A stretch of 64,000 nucleotides of DNA from Arthrobacter ruber. GTDB taxonomy: Bacteria > Actinomycetota > Actinomycetes > Actinomycetales > Micrococcaceae. A program made the position numbers and the translations under genes. Of this stretch, positions 8,437 to 16,984 are shown in pieces (position 1 is the first letter of the stretch; each line of letters opens with the position of its first letter). The DNA lies in assembly GCF_002954225.1 (NCBI RefSeq), contig NZ_PPTH01000017.1, positions 531,521-595,520 of the forward strand. The letters are read 5' to 3'. Below the pieces are notes generated by a model that made no database searches, was not told the DNA's origin, and saw only the letters and a program-made list of their open reading frames with translations.

Positions 8437-8477
8437 CGGTGGCGGGACTGATCCTGGACCGAGAGGTCCCGCCACCG
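8437..8477 (+). terminator. Hairpin after fliC (partial terminator or attenuator)
   Basis: A stem of 12 bp (CGGTGGCGGGAC and its complement) around an ~17-nt loop, starting 27 nt after the fliC stop, with no T run. It could cap abundant fliC mRNA and lower the amount of read-through into fliD. Confidence 0.6.
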
Positions 8478-8553
8478 CGCATTCGCCGCGAAGTAGTCGG
8501 ATGAACCCGCAATCGAAACCCCGGAAGATCCCGTCCCACCCGAGAGGTAACCC

Positions 8554-9927
8554 ATGGCGTTCTCCATCGACGGCATCGCCAGCGGGCTGGACACCACGAC
8601 CATGATCAACCAGCTCATGCAGCTGGAAGCCCGCCCGCAGACGCTCCTCAAGGCGAAGGCCACCTCGACACAGGGTTTCGTCACCGCCCTGCAGCAGCTG
8701 AACACCCGCTTGAGTTCCCTGACCGAGCTCGCGACCAAGACCGCCAAACCCCTGGCCCTCGACCTCTACAAGGTGGCCAGCAGCTCCGACGCCGCCACCG
8801 CCACCGCGACGTCCTCCGCCGGCGCCGGCACCCTCGACTTCACCGTCAAGCAGCTCGCCTCCTCCCAGTCCTCCGTCACGGCGGCCATGACGGCCTTTTC
8901 CGCGGAGGCCTCCACGCTCACCCTGCGGGCGAAGGACGGGACCACCACCGAGATCGCCACCACCGGAACACTCGACGACGTCATCGCCCAGGTGAACAAG
9001 GCCGAGGTCGGCATCACCGCCACGAAGGTCAGCGCCGGGACCCTCGGCGGCGTGCAGCAGTACCGGCTCCAGTTCACCGCGCAGGAGCCCGGTGCCGAGC
9101 ATCGCTTCGATGTGTTCCGCGGAACCGCGGCCGATATCACCGCCGGCACCGCGACCGCTCTCTTCTCCGAGTCCGGAGCGGCCACCGTCCGCGCAGCACA
9201 GGACGCCGAGGTGGTCCTCTGGGGCGGTACCGCCGCCGAGCAGACCCTCACGTCGTCATCGAACACGTTCGCGGACATCCTCCCCGGCGTCTCCGTCACC
9301 GTCGCCAAGACCACCACCGACCCGGTGTCCGTCACAGTTTCCCGTGATGCCGAGGCCACCTCCACCAAGGCGAAGGAGCTCGTGGACGCCTTGCGGGGTG
9401 TCTTCTCCTTCGTGGAGGCCAACACGAAGGTCACGCCAGGCGCGACGGCCAGCGCTGCGCCGACGGCGGGCAGGTTCACCGGCGACAGCGCCGTCCGCGG
9501 GATCACCCAGTCGATGCTCACGGCGGCGACGGCGCCCATCAACGGCAGGTCGACGTCGGAGCTCGGCATCACACTGACGCGCTCCGGGACCGTCGAGTTC
9601 GACGCCGAGAAGTTCGCCGCCGCGCTCGCCAAGGACCCGGCCGCCGTGAAGGACGCCCTCACCCAGCTGTCGACGCGCGTCGCGGAGGCAGGCAAGGCGG
9701 CCTCGGACAAGTACGACGGCGAGCTGACAAGCCGGATCAAGAGCCAGGAATCGACGGTACGTAACCTCAACGACCAGGTGTCCGGCTGGGACCAGCGGCT
9801 CGAGAAGCGCCGGAGCGCGCTCGAGCGCACCTACTCCGCGCTCGAGGTCCAACTCTCACAACTCCAATCACAGGGGGACTGGCTGTCATCCCAGCTGGCA
9901 GGCCTCCCCACCGGAAGCGGGCTCTAG
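8554..9927 (+). CDS. fliD: Filament cap protein FliD (HAP2)
   Basis: 457 residues. The N-terminus (AFSIDGIASGLDTTTMINQLMQLEARPQTLLKAK) is the typical FliD start, with the IDGIASGLDT motif. The C-terminal part has the EFDAEKFAAALAKDPAAVKDAL segment of FliD_C and a coiled coil (IKSQESTVRNLNDQVSGWDQRLEKRRSALERTYSALEVQLSQLQSQ). It caps the growing filament and folds exported flagellin. It lies 144 nt after fliC, behind a hairpin, and is followed directly by fliS. Confidence 0.95.
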   Translation: MAFSIDGIASGLDTTTMINQLMQLEARPQTLLKAKATSTQGFVTALQQLNTRLSSLTELATKTAKPLALDLYKVASSSDAATATATSSAGAGTLDFTVKQLASSQSSVTAAMTAFSAEASTLTLRAKDGTTTEIATTGTLDDVIAQVNKAEVGITATKVSAGTLGGVQQYRLQFTAQEPGAEHRFDVFRGTAADITAGTATALFSESGAATVRAAQDAEVVLWGGTAAEQTLTSSSNTFADILPGVSVTVAKTTTDPVSVTVSRDAEATSTKAKELVDALRGVFSFVEANTKVTPGATASAAPTAGRFTGDSAVRGITQSMLTAATAPINGRSTSELGITLTRSGTVEFDAEKFAAALAKDPAAVKDALTQLSTRVAEAGKAASDKYDGELTSRIKSQESTVRNLNDQVSGWDQRLEKRRSALERTYSALEVQLSQLQSQGDWLSSQLAGLPTGSGL

Positions 9928-10374
9928 ATGCTGCAGATGAACGGGTACCAGGCCAAGCGGTCGCAGTACGTGCAGGACGCCGTCCTCTCGGCGACCCCCG
10001 CCGGGCTGCTGACCATGCTCTACGACCGGCTGCTGCTCGACCTGGCGCGCGCCGGGGCAGCCCAGGAGGCGGGGGACTGGAATGTCGCGTCCCAGAATCT
10101 GCTGCACGCCCAGGACATCGTCGGCGAGTTGATGTCCTCGCTGCGCACGGACGTCTGGGACGGGGCTGCAGGGCTGATGTCCCTTTACACCTATGTGCGG
10201 CAGACCCTGATGGAAGCCAATACCCGGCGGGACTGCGCAAAGACGGCGGAGTGCGCCGAGATCCTCGAGCCGTTGCGGCAGGCGTGGCACGAGGCCGCGT
10301 GGGCCGGCCGGCCGGCCGCCGTCGCCCAGGACCAGGGCGCCCCGCGGGCCCTCGGAGTCCTCGGCGTTGGTTGA
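9928..10374 (+). CDS. fliS: Flagellin export chaperone FliS
   Basis: 148 residues. The FliS core is visible: GYQAKRSQYVQDAVLSATPAGLLTMLYDRLLLDLARA, a helix around NLLHAQDIVGELMSSL, and LYTYVRQTLMEANTRRD. FliS binds the C-terminal end of flagellin before export. The ATG follows the fliD stop at once; an alternative start is ATG 9937. The last ~30 residues after AAWAG look like a disordered extension. The end overlaps the next gene by 8 nt. Confidence 0.93.
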   Translation: MLQMNGYQAKRSQYVQDAVLSATPAGLLTMLYDRLLLDLARAGAAQEAGDWNVASQNLLHAQDIVGELMSSLRTDVWDGAAGLMSLYTYVRQTLMEANTRRDCAKTAECAEILEPLRQAWHEAAWAGRPAAVAQDQGAPRALGVLGVG

Positions 10375-10825
10375 CGAGGCCCCGAGCACCACAGTGGGAG
10401 CCCTCGAGGGGATGGAGCGCGACGCCGCCCTGAAGGCCTGGACCGGCGTACTCGATGACCTGGAGGCAGCCCTCGATTCCGCCACGAACAAGACCATCGA
10501 CGGGATGACGGACGAGCCGGCGCTCGGAACGGCGATCGACGAGGCGGCGGCTGCGGATCGAGCCCACGATCCAGTCCCGAGTCGCGTGGCTCCCGCCCTC
10601 GCCCGGCACGCCGTCGCCGGGAGCTGGGCGCCGCCGCGCCTCGAGAGTCCGATCCCCGACGCCCTCCTGGCACGGGCGCGGCGCATCCGCGAACGCCAGG
10701 TGGCCGTCCTGTCCCGCCTCGCCGCGGACGCCGACACGCTGCGCCGCCACCGGACCGCGCTCGGCTCGGTCCGGGCCGCGACAGCTCCGCGGCAGTCCGC
10801 CGTCTACCTCGATGTGACGGGCTGA
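10367..10825 (+). CDS. Hypothetical protein in the FliT position after fliS
   Basis: 152 residues starting at TTG 10367, which overlaps the fliS stop. I do not recognise the family. The chain is Ala/Arg-rich with no membrane segment or signal; it looks mainly helical (GMERDAALKAWTGVLDDLEAALDS, then a later helix ARARRIRERQVAVLSRLAADADTLRRHRTALGSV) with a Pro-rich middle. In other bacteria the gene after fliS is often fliT, a small helical chaperone of FliD, and that is a possible role from position only. Codon use and GC fit its neighbours, and it ends 20 nt before the flgB promoter. Confidence 0.6.
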   Translation: MVDEAPSTTVGALEGMERDAALKAWTGVLDDLEAALDSATNKTIDGMTDEPALGTAIDEAAAADRAHDPVPSRVAPALARHAVAGSWAPPRLESPIPDALLARARRIRERQVAVLSRLAADADTLRRHRTALGSVRAATAPRQSAVYLDVTG

Positions 10826-10844
10826 AACTTCTCCCCACGGGCTC

Positions 10845-10873
10845 CTAACGGGTGGCCGAGCGCCATCCGATAG
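10845..10873 (+). promoter_or_regulatory. Sigma-28-like promoter of the flgB-flgE operon
   Basis: CTAAC 10845-10849, 17-nt spacer, CCGATAG 10867-10873. Both halves are perfect matches to the fliC copy; the spacer is one base longer. The predicted mRNA start is at about 10880. Confidence 0.75.
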
Positions 10874-10878
10874 TTGCC

Positions 10879-10899
10879 GGTGAGCACGGATCGCTCACC
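10879..10899 (+). promoter_or_regulatory. Putative CsrA-binding hairpin 1, flgB leader
   Basis: A perfect 7-bp stem (GGTGAGC with GCTCACC) presents the loop ACGGATC, with GGA at 10888-10890. The hairpin lies at the very start of the predicted mRNA, as in the fliC leader. Confidence 0.6.
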
Positions 10900-10903
10900 C
10901 CCA

Positions 10904-10918
10904 GGCCATGGATCGGCC
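10904..10918 (+). promoter_or_regulatory. Putative CsrA-binding hairpin 2, flgB leader
   Basis: A GGCC/GGCC 4-bp stem presents the loop ATGGATC, with GGA at 10910-10912, 22 nt after the first GGA. Two sites this close could bind both faces of one CsrA dimer. The AUGGAU core is identical to the fliC loop. Confidence 0.5.
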
Positions 10919-10950
10919 GCTCGACCTTGTTCAGAAGAGGTTCTGCCGTC

Positions 10951-11292
10951 GTGCTCGATTCCGTGTCCTCGCTCGCCCTGCGGAGCGCCCTCGATGGGCT
11001 CGCCCTGCGCCAGCGCGTCACAGCGAACAACATCGCGAACGTCAACACCCCCGGCTTCCAGGCCCAGCGCGTCAGCTTCGAGGACTCCCTCGCGCGCTCG
11101 GTCGCGATGGGCGGCGGCAGCGTGCAGGCCACCACGGACGTCTCCCTCGAACCGACCCGGCTGAACGGCAGCAACGTCAACCTGGACACCGAGACCCTCT
11201 CCAACATCGACACCGTTCTGCGCTTCCAGTTCGCGGCGCGCGCCGTCGAGGGCCCCTTCACCAGCATCCGCACGGCCCTGAGGACCTCCTGA
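10951..11292 (+). CDS. flgB: Flagellar basal-body rod protein FlgB
   Basis: 113 residues from GTG 10951, with AGAAGAGG 10 nt upstream; the longer open frame begins inside the promoter and is rejected. The rod signature is present: SLALRSALDGLALRQRVTANNIANVNTPGFQAQRVSFEDSLA, and a C-terminal helix TETLSNIDTVLRFQFAARAVEGPFTSIRTAL. FlgB is a proximal rod subunit. It is the first gene of the basal-body/hook operon and joins flgC by ATGA. Confidence 0.93.
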   Translation: MLDSVSSLALRSALDGLALRQRVTANNIANVNTPGFQAQRVSFEDSLARSVAMGGGSVQATTDVSLEPTRLNGSNVNLDTETLSNIDTVLRFQFAARAVEGPFTSIRTALRTS

Positions 11293-11684
11293 TGACCTTC
11301 GACGCGATCGGGATCTCCGGCACCGGCCTCACCCTGCACCGCAAATGGCTCGACGCCGTCTCGGACAACATGGCCAACGCCAACACCGTCACCTCCACCG
11401 ACGGCACGGCCTTCCAGCAGCGTTACATCACGGCACGCGCGGACGAGAACGGCCAGGGCGCCTACGTGGCCGGGGCCGAGTTCGGCAGCGCCGAGGGCCG
11501 ACTGGTCCACCAGCCCGACCACCCCCTCGCGGACGAGGACGGCTACGTCCGCTACCCCGACATCGACATGAGCGCCCAGATGGGCCAGCTCATCATGGCG
11601 CAGCGCGGCTACCAGGCGAACGCCGCCGTCGTCGACCGCGCCAAGGCCACCTACGAGGCCGCCCTTCAGATTGGACGTTCCTGA
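11292..11684 (+). CDS. flgC: Flagellar basal-body rod protein FlgC
   Basis: 130 residues. The N-terminal rod helix (FDAIGISGTGLTLHRKWLDAVSDNMANANTVTSTDGTAFQQRY) and the C-terminal YVRYPDIDMSAQMGQLIMAQRGYQANAAVVDRAKATYEAAL match FlgC. It is the second rod subunit. Start ATG 11292 overlaps the flgB stop, and the stop overlaps the fliE ATG. Confidence 0.94.
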   Translation: MTFDAIGISGTGLTLHRKWLDAVSDNMANANTVTSTDGTAFQQRYITARADENGQGAYVAGAEFGSAEGRLVHQPDHPLADEDGYVRYPDIDMSAQMGQLIMAQRGYQANAAVVDRAKATYEAALQIGRS

Positions 11685-11986
11685 TGCCCGTTCCCGCGAT
11701 CGGCGCGGTCCAGCCCGCCGCCACCTCCTACCTGCCGTCCGTCGGTGCCGTGTCCGATGCCGGTGGCGAGGGGTTCGCCACCTCGCTCACCTCCGCCGTG
11801 GACAACCTGCAGGGCCTGCAGTCGGTGTCGAACGGACTCGCCGTGCAGGCCGTCACCGGCGACCTGACCGACATCCACAACGCCACGCTCGCCTCCACGC
11901 GTGCCCAGGTGACGCTCGAGCTCGTCGCCGCCGTCCGGAACAAGGGCGTTGACGCCTTCAACGAGATCATGAGGATGCAGGCCTGA
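11684..11986 (+). CDS. fliE: Hook-basal body protein FliE
   Basis: 100 residues. The C-terminal FliE motif is clear: AVTGDLTDIHNATLASTRAQVTLELVAAVRNKGVDAFNEIMRMQ. FliE links the MS-ring to the rod and is the first export substrate of the type III apparatus. ATG 11684 overlaps the flgC stop (TGATG) and the fliE stop overlaps the fliF ATG. Confidence 0.93.
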   Translation: MPVPAIGAVQPAATSYLPSVGAVSDAGGEGFATSLTSAVDNLQGLQSVSNGLAVQAVTGDLTDIHNATLASTRAQVTLELVAAVRNKGVDAFNEIMRMQA

Positions 11987-13626
11987 TGCCCACGCCGCTG
12001 TCCACCGCCGCCACCCGTCTCGGGGATGCCGCGAAGAGCTTCACCATCGCCCAGCGCACCATCGCCATCATCGGCGTCGCGGTGCTCGTGCTCGGCGGGA
12101 TCGCACTCACGTCCTGGCTGTCCAAGCCCTCCTACACGCCGCTGTTCTCAGGGCTCGGCGGGGAGGACGCCAGCACCATCGTCGACCAGCTGCAGACCGA
12201 CGGCGTGCCGTACGAGCTGACCGAGGGCGGCGGCACCATCCTCGTGCCCGAGGAGTCGGTGTACGACCAGCGGATCAAGGCGGCCTCGGCAGGCCTCCCG
12301 TCGTTGTCCACCGGCGGCTACTCCCTGCTCGACGACATGGGCGTCACGTCCTCCGAGTTCCAGCAGTCCACCACGTACAAGCGCGCCCTCGAGGGAGAAC
12401 TCGCCGCCACCGTCTCCGCGATCGACGGCGTCAAGACCGCCACCGTGCGCCTCGCCATCCCCGAGGACACCGTCTTCGTCGCGGAGCAGGGCAAGCCGAC
12501 GGCGTCGGTCTTCGTCGAGACCAGCCCCGGCGCCACGCTCTCGAGCGACCAGGTGCAGGCCATCACCCACCTCACCTCCGCCTCGATCGACCGCATGGAC
12601 GCCGCCGACGTCGCCGTGATCGACGCCGAGGGCCGCGTGCTCTCCGCCGTGGGCGTCGGCGCGACCGGCGGCAGCGACCAGCAGGCCTCCGACTACGAGC
12701 AGCGCATCAGTGCGTCGGTGCAGGCGATGCTGGACCGCGTGGTCGGCGTCGGCAACGCGACGGTGGCCGTGGCAGCAGACATGAAGCTCGAGAGCGCCGA
12801 GCGCGTCGAGGAGAGCTTCACGACGCCGGACAACGCGCCCGCCCTCAACGAGTCCACCACCACCGAGGCGTACGAGGGCGCCGGCGGAGGCAATGCCGGC
12901 ATCCTCGGACCGGACAACATCGCGGTGCCCGAAGGCGGCGCGAACGGTGACGGCACCTTCAATTCCGAGACCAGCACGCGTAACAACGCCGTGAACAAGA
13001 CCACCGAGTCCACCACCGTGCCCGCCGGAGGCATCAACCGGCAGACCGTCTCCGTGGCCGTCAACCAGGGCGCCACGGCCAACATGGACGTGGCCGCGCT
13101 GACGGCCCTCGTCTCCGGTGCCGCGGGGATCGACGCCGCTCGCGGGGACGTGGTGACGGTCGAGGAACTGCCCTTCAACGAGGCGGGTGCCGACGCCGCG
13201 GCGGATGCCCTCGCCGAGGCCGAGGCGGCGCGGGCGGAACAGCAGCGCGCGGAGCTCATCCGCACCCTGTCCATCGTGGCGGCCATCCTCCTCGTCGCCA
13301 TCGTGGCGCTCATCGTCTACGCCCGCCGGTCACGCAGGCAGCGGCGCGAACCGCTGGACCTCGGCGAGCTGCAGGGCGTGTACCCGGCCCTGCCCGGTCC
13401 CGGCACGCCCGCCCTCGATCCGGCCGTCGCGCTCCTCACCCCCCTGGAGCCCGCCCCGAACACCACCACGATCGACGTCGCCGCGGTGCAGAACGCCCTG
13501 CTGGCCGGATCGGCGGAGTCCGACCTCGAGCGCATGCGTGCAGAGGTCGACGCCCTCGCAACACAGGATCCGGCGAAGACGGCCGAGTTCCTGCGCAGCA
13601 TGATGGATGACAGGCAGAGCGTATGA
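11986..13626 (+). CDS. fliF: MS-ring protein FliF
   Basis: 546 residues. A transmembrane helix near residues 23-43 (IAIIGVAVLVLGGIALTSWL), then the YscJ/FliF ring-building domains (SKPSYTPLFSGLGGEDASTIVDQLQTDGVPYEL, QSTTYKRALEGELAATVSAIDGVKTATVRLAIPE), a long extracellular region, a second transmembrane helix from about residue 425 (LIRTLSIVAAILLVAIVALIVY), and a short cytoplasmic tail for FliG. It forms the inner-membrane ring. It overlaps fliG by 4 nt. Confidence 0.96.
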   Translation: MPTPLSTAATRLGDAAKSFTIAQRTIAIIGVAVLVLGGIALTSWLSKPSYTPLFSGLGGEDASTIVDQLQTDGVPYELTEGGGTILVPEESVYDQRIKAASAGLPSLSTGGYSLLDDMGVTSSEFQQSTTYKRALEGELAATVSAIDGVKTATVRLAIPEDTVFVAEQGKPTASVFVETSPGATLSSDQVQAITHLTSASIDRMDAADVAVIDAEGRVLSAVGVGATGGSDQQASDYEQRISASVQAMLDRVVGVGNATVAVAADMKLESAERVEESFTTPDNAPALNESTTTEAYEGAGGGNAGILGPDNIAVPEGGANGDGTFNSETSTRNNAVNKTTESTTVPAGGINRQTVSVAVNQGATANMDVAALTALVSGAAGIDAARGDVVTVEELPFNEAGADAAADALAEAEAARAEQQRAELIRTLSIVAAILLVAIVALIVYARRSRRQRREPLDLGELQGVYPALPGPGTPALDPAVALLTPLEPAPNTTTIDVAAVQNALLAGSAESDLERMRAEVDALATQDPAKTAEFLRSMMDDRQSV

Positions 13627-14645
13627 GCACCCTCGCGCGGACCGCCGCGACCGGGACGCAGAAGGCCGCCATGGTGCTCATGCAGCTGGACCAGGCTCGC
13701 GCCGCGGAGGTCCTCAAGCAGATGTCCGAGGCCGAGGCCGAGGAGATCGTCGCGGAGATCGTGCGCCTGCGCCGGGTGGAACCCGCTGCTGCCGAGGAAG
13801 CGCTCGCCGAGTTCCACGAACTCAGCACCAGCGGCCGACGCCGGACCCGCGGCGGCATGGACGTGGCGATCGGTCTCCTCGAGACCTCGTTCGGCGCGGA
13901 GCGCGCGGCAGGCGTGGTGGGGCGCCTGGCCTCGACCGCGGCCGGCAAGTCCTTCGAGTTCCTCGACAGCGTGGAACCCGGCCAGATCCAGACCGTCCTC
14001 GAGGGCGAACTGCCGCAGACCATCGCCCTGGTCCTCGCGCACCTCCGACCCGAACGCGCATCGACCGTCCTCGCCGGGCTGAACCAGGACACCGGCACCG
14101 ACGTCGCCCAGTGCATCGCCACCATGGGTTCCGCGACACCCGAAGCCGTGTCCATCGTGGCCGACAGCATCAAGATCAGGGCAGGCGCCGTCGCCGCGCC
14201 GCGCCAGGGCGTGTCGGCGATCGGCGGCATCCAGCCCCTCGTGGACATCATCAACCGCGCCGACATCGGCACCGAACGCGCACTGCTCGACGGCCTCGAG
14301 CACCGCGACCCGGCGCTCGCCGAGGAGGTCCGCGCCCGCATGCTGACCTTCGCCGACATCGTCAACCTGGAGCGCCGCGACGTGCAGCAGGTACTGCGCG
14401 GCATCGACTCCGCGGTGCTCGCCCTGGCGATGAAGGGTGCCGCCGAGGCCGTGGTGACCGTGATCCGTACCAATGTCTCCGAGCGCAACCGGGAGGTCCT
14501 CGACGACGAGATCCGCGCCGTCGGGCCGGTCCGCATGTCGCAGGTCGAGGAGGCCCGCGCCGAGGTGGTGCGTGCCATCCGCGATCTCGAGGCGCAGGGG
14601 ACCATCACGATCCAGCGCGGGGACGAGGACGAGTATGTCGACTGA
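13623..14645 (+). CDS. fliG: Flagellar motor switch protein FliG
   Basis: 340 residues, normal length. N-terminal ring domain (QKAAMVLMQLDQARAAEVLKQMSEAEAEEIVAEI), middle domain with the ELPQTIALVLAHLRPERASTVLAGL motif, and a C-terminal torque domain (FADIVNLERRDVQQVLRGIDSAVLALAMKGA, then the charged EEARAEVVRAIRDLEAQGTITIQRGDEDEYVD). FliG couples the MotA stator to rotation. It lies between fliF and fliH with 4- and 11-nt overlaps. Confidence 0.96.
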   Translation: MSTLARTAATGTQKAAMVLMQLDQARAAEVLKQMSEAEAEEIVAEIVRLRRVEPAAAEEALAEFHELSTSGRRRTRGGMDVAIGLLETSFGAERAAGVVGRLASTAAGKSFEFLDSVEPGQIQTVLEGELPQTIALVLAHLRPERASTVLAGLNQDTGTDVAQCIATMGSATPEAVSIVADSIKIRAGAVAAPRQGVSAIGGIQPLVDIINRADIGTERALLDGLEHRDPALAEEVRARMLTFADIVNLERRDVQQVLRGIDSAVLALAMKGAAEAVVTVIRTNVSERNREVLDDEIRAVGPVRMSQVEEARAEVVRAIRDLEAQGTITIQRGDEDEYVD

Positions 14646-15237
14646 CGCACTGACCCCCGTCGCCTTCCCGCGGCTCGGGCCCGGCTCGGGCCAGGCGGCG
14701 CACCACGCCGCCGTCACGCAGGGGCACGCCGCGGGCTACGCCGACGGGCTGGTCCTCGCCCGCGCCGAACTCGCGGAGCACCGGGCACGGCTCGACGCCG
14801 AGCATGCCGCCGCCCGCGCGCACGCGGACGCGCTCCTCGCGCAGCGGCTCCGCGTCCTCGACGCCGCCGCACGGGCGCTCGACGCGCGGACCGCGCCGGT
14901 GCTGGACCACGCCCGGACGCGCATCCTCGACGCCGCCCTCGGCATCACCGAGGCACTGCTCGGGCATGCGCTGCAGGACGGTCCGTCCTCCGCCCGCGCC
15001 GCCGTCGAGCGTGCCCTCGCGGCCGCGGACGGGGAGGAGGTGCGCGCCGTCCGGCTGCACCCCGCCGATATCGACCTGCTCGGACCCGGCATCGTGCCCA
15101 CGGGTGTCGACCTCGTCCCCGATGCCGCGCTGCAGCGGGGGGACGCCGTCGCGGAGTGCCCCGACGGCTCGATCGACGCGCGCCTCGGGACGGCCCTCGC
15201 ACGGGTCCGCTCCGCCCTGTCCGGGGCCACGGCGTGA
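14635..15237 (+). CDS. fliH: FliH-type regulator of the export ATPase
   Basis: 200 residues from ATG 14635, overlapping the fliG end. A long Ala/Arg/Glu-rich helix (GYADGLVLARAELAEHRARLDAEHAAARAHADALLAQRL) is followed by a C-terminal globular part (LGITEALLGHALQDGPSSARAAVERALAAADGEEVRAVRLHPADIDLL), the usual FliH/YscL layout. FliH binds and restrains FliI and brings it to the export gate. Position before fliI by a GTGA overlap supports the call; sequence similarity alone is weak. Confidence 0.87.
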   Translation: MSTDALTPVAFPRLGPGSGQAAHHAAVTQGHAAGYADGLVLARAELAEHRARLDAEHAAARAHADALLAQRLRVLDAAARALDARTAPVLDHARTRILDAALGITEALLGHALQDGPSSARAAVERALAAADGEEVRAVRLHPADIDLLGPGIVPTGVDLVPDAALQRGDAVAECPDGSIDARLGTALARVRSALSGATA

Positions 15238-16550
15238 CGCTCGCGCTCGACGAAGTGCTCCGGCTCGCCCGGACCGCCGCAGTGCCCCAGCGTGTGGGCC
15301 GCGTGGCGTCCGTCGTCGGCCTCGGGGTGGACGTCGTGGGCCTCGACTGCGCCATCGGCGACCTCGTGACCATCGGCGACGACACCCCCGTGGACGCCGA
15401 GGTGGTGGCCGCCTCGCTGACGGGGCTGCGCTGCATGCCCTACGCCCACCTCGCAGGCATCCAGGCCGGCGCTCCCGTGCGCGCCCAGGGGAGGCCCCTG
15501 CGGGTGCCGGTGGGTCGGGGACTGCTCGGCCGCGTGCTCGACGGCGTCGGCCGCCCCATCGACGGGCGGGGGCCCCTCACCGACGTGACGTGGGTGTCCC
15601 TCGGCAACACCCCGCCCCCCGCGCTGCAACGCACCCGCATCACCGAGCCCCTGCAGCTCGGCGTCCGCGTGATGGACACGCTCACCACCGTGGGGCGCGG
15701 GCAGCGCATGGGCCTGTTCGCGGGGTCCGGCGTCGGCAAGTCCTCGCTGCTGTCGATGATCGCGCGCGGGACCGACGCCGCCGTCTCCGTGATCGCGCTC
15801 GTGGGGGAGCGGGGCCGCGAGGTCCGCGAGTTCCTCGAGGACGATCTCGGCCCGGAAGGCCTGGCCCGATCCATCGTGGTGGTCTCGACGTCGGACGAGC
15901 CCGCGCTCCTGCGCCTGCGCGCGGCCTTCGTGGCCACCCGGATCGCCGAGGCGTTCCGCGACGAGGGCTCCGACGTCATGCTGATGATGGACTCGCTGAC
16001 ACGCGTGGCCATGGCCCAGCGCGAGATCGGCCTCAGCGTCGGCGAGCCTCCCGCGACACGCGGCTACCCGCCGTCGACCTTCTCGCTGCTCGCCCAGCTC
16101 CTCGAACGGGCAGGGACGGGGGCCACGGGTTCCGTGACCGGCATGTACACGGTGCTCGTGGATGGCGACGACCACAACGAGCCGGTGGCCGACGCCGCAC
16201 GCTCCATCCTCGACGGCCACGTGGTGCTCGACCGCAAGCTGGCGGTCGCCGGGCATTTCCCGTCCATCGACCCGCTCGCCTCGATCTCCCGGGTGGCCTC
16301 CCGCGTCACGACCCGGGAGCAGGCGGGGACCGCCTCGGTGCTGCGCCGGGCCCTGGCCGCACGCAAGGCCGCCCAGGACCTCATCGACGTCGGCGCCTAC
16401 CATCGCGGTTCCAACCCGCTCGTGGACGCCGCGGTGGACCACGAGGCCGCCGTGAACGCCTTCCTGCAGCAGCGCATGGACGAGCAGACCCCGTTCGGTG
16501 AGGCGTGGAACCGCCTCGCCCACCTGACCGCGTCGATGGGAGTCATCTGA
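15234..16550 (+). CDS. fliI: Flagellum-specific ATPase FliI
   Basis: 438 residues from GTG 15234, which overlaps the fliH stop; the open frame reaches 78 nt further up but that part is in fliH. Walker A is GSGVGKS at residues 164-170, Walker B is MLMMDSLTR, and the VGERGREVREFLED and SVTGMYTVLVDGDDHNEPVAD segments are typical of type III ATPases. It energises loading of export substrates together with FliH and FliJ. Confidence 0.97.
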   Translation: MTLALDEVLRLARTAAVPQRVGRVASVVGLGVDVVGLDCAIGDLVTIGDDTPVDAEVVAASLTGLRCMPYAHLAGIQAGAPVRAQGRPLRVPVGRGLLGRVLDGVGRPIDGRGPLTDVTWVSLGNTPPPALQRTRITEPLQLGVRVMDTLTTVGRGQRMGLFAGSGVGKSSLLSMIARGTDAAVSVIALVGERGREVREFLEDDLGPEGLARSIVVVSTSDEPALLRLRAAFVATRIAEAFRDEGSDVMLMMDSLTRVAMAQREIGLSVGEPPATRGYPPSTFSLLAQLLERAGTGATGSVTGMYTVLVDGDDHNEPVADAARSILDGHVVLDRKLAVAGHFPSIDPLASISRVASRVTTREQAGTASVLRRALAARKAAQDLIDVGAYHRGSNPLVDAAVDHEAAVNAFLQQRMDEQTPFGEAWNRLAHLTASMGVI

Positions 16551-16984
16551 TGGCACGACAGTTCCCCCTGGCCGGCCTGCTCCGGCTCCGGCAGCTGCGC
16601 GAGGACGAGGCCGCCGGCTCGCTCGCCGCGGCGAACGAGCGACTGCGTGCCTCGCGGACCCGCACCGAGGGCGTCAGCGGCGCCCTCGGCGGCACGGACC
16701 TCGATCCGGCCGGAGCGGCATCGCTGCACGCGGTGGCGGCAGCCCGCGCATCGGCCCGCAGCATGCTCGCCGATCTGCAGGCGCTCGAGGCCCGGCTGCT
16801 CACGGAGCAGGAACACGCGCAGACCACCTACCGGGGAGCCCGGGCCGCGACGATGGGCCTCGAGAAGCTGGAGGCGCGGCACAGCGAGGTCGAGGCGACC
16901 GCGCTGCTCGGCGCCGAGCAACTGGTCCTCGACGAGATCGCCTCCGCCGGCAGACTCCAGCACACAGGGAAAGACAGGGCATGA
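16550..16984 (+). CDS. fliJ: Flagellar export coiled-coil protein FliJ
   Basis: 144 residues, an Ala/Glu/Arg-rich antiparallel coiled coil (FPLAGLLRLRQLREDEAAGSLAAANERLRASRTR, then ADLQALEARLLTEQEHAQTTYRGARAATMGLEKLEARHSEVEA). The length, the coiled-coil character and the place right after fliI identify it as the FliJ stalk. ATG 16550 overlaps the fliI stop, and its stop overlaps the next ATG. Confidence 0.87.
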   Translation: MARQFPLAGLLRLRQLREDEAAGSLAAANERLRASRTRTEGVSGALGGTDLDPAGAASLHAVAAARASARSMLADLQALEARLLTEQEHAQTTYRGARAATMGLEKLEARHSEVEATALLGAEQLVLDEIASAGRLQHTGKDRA

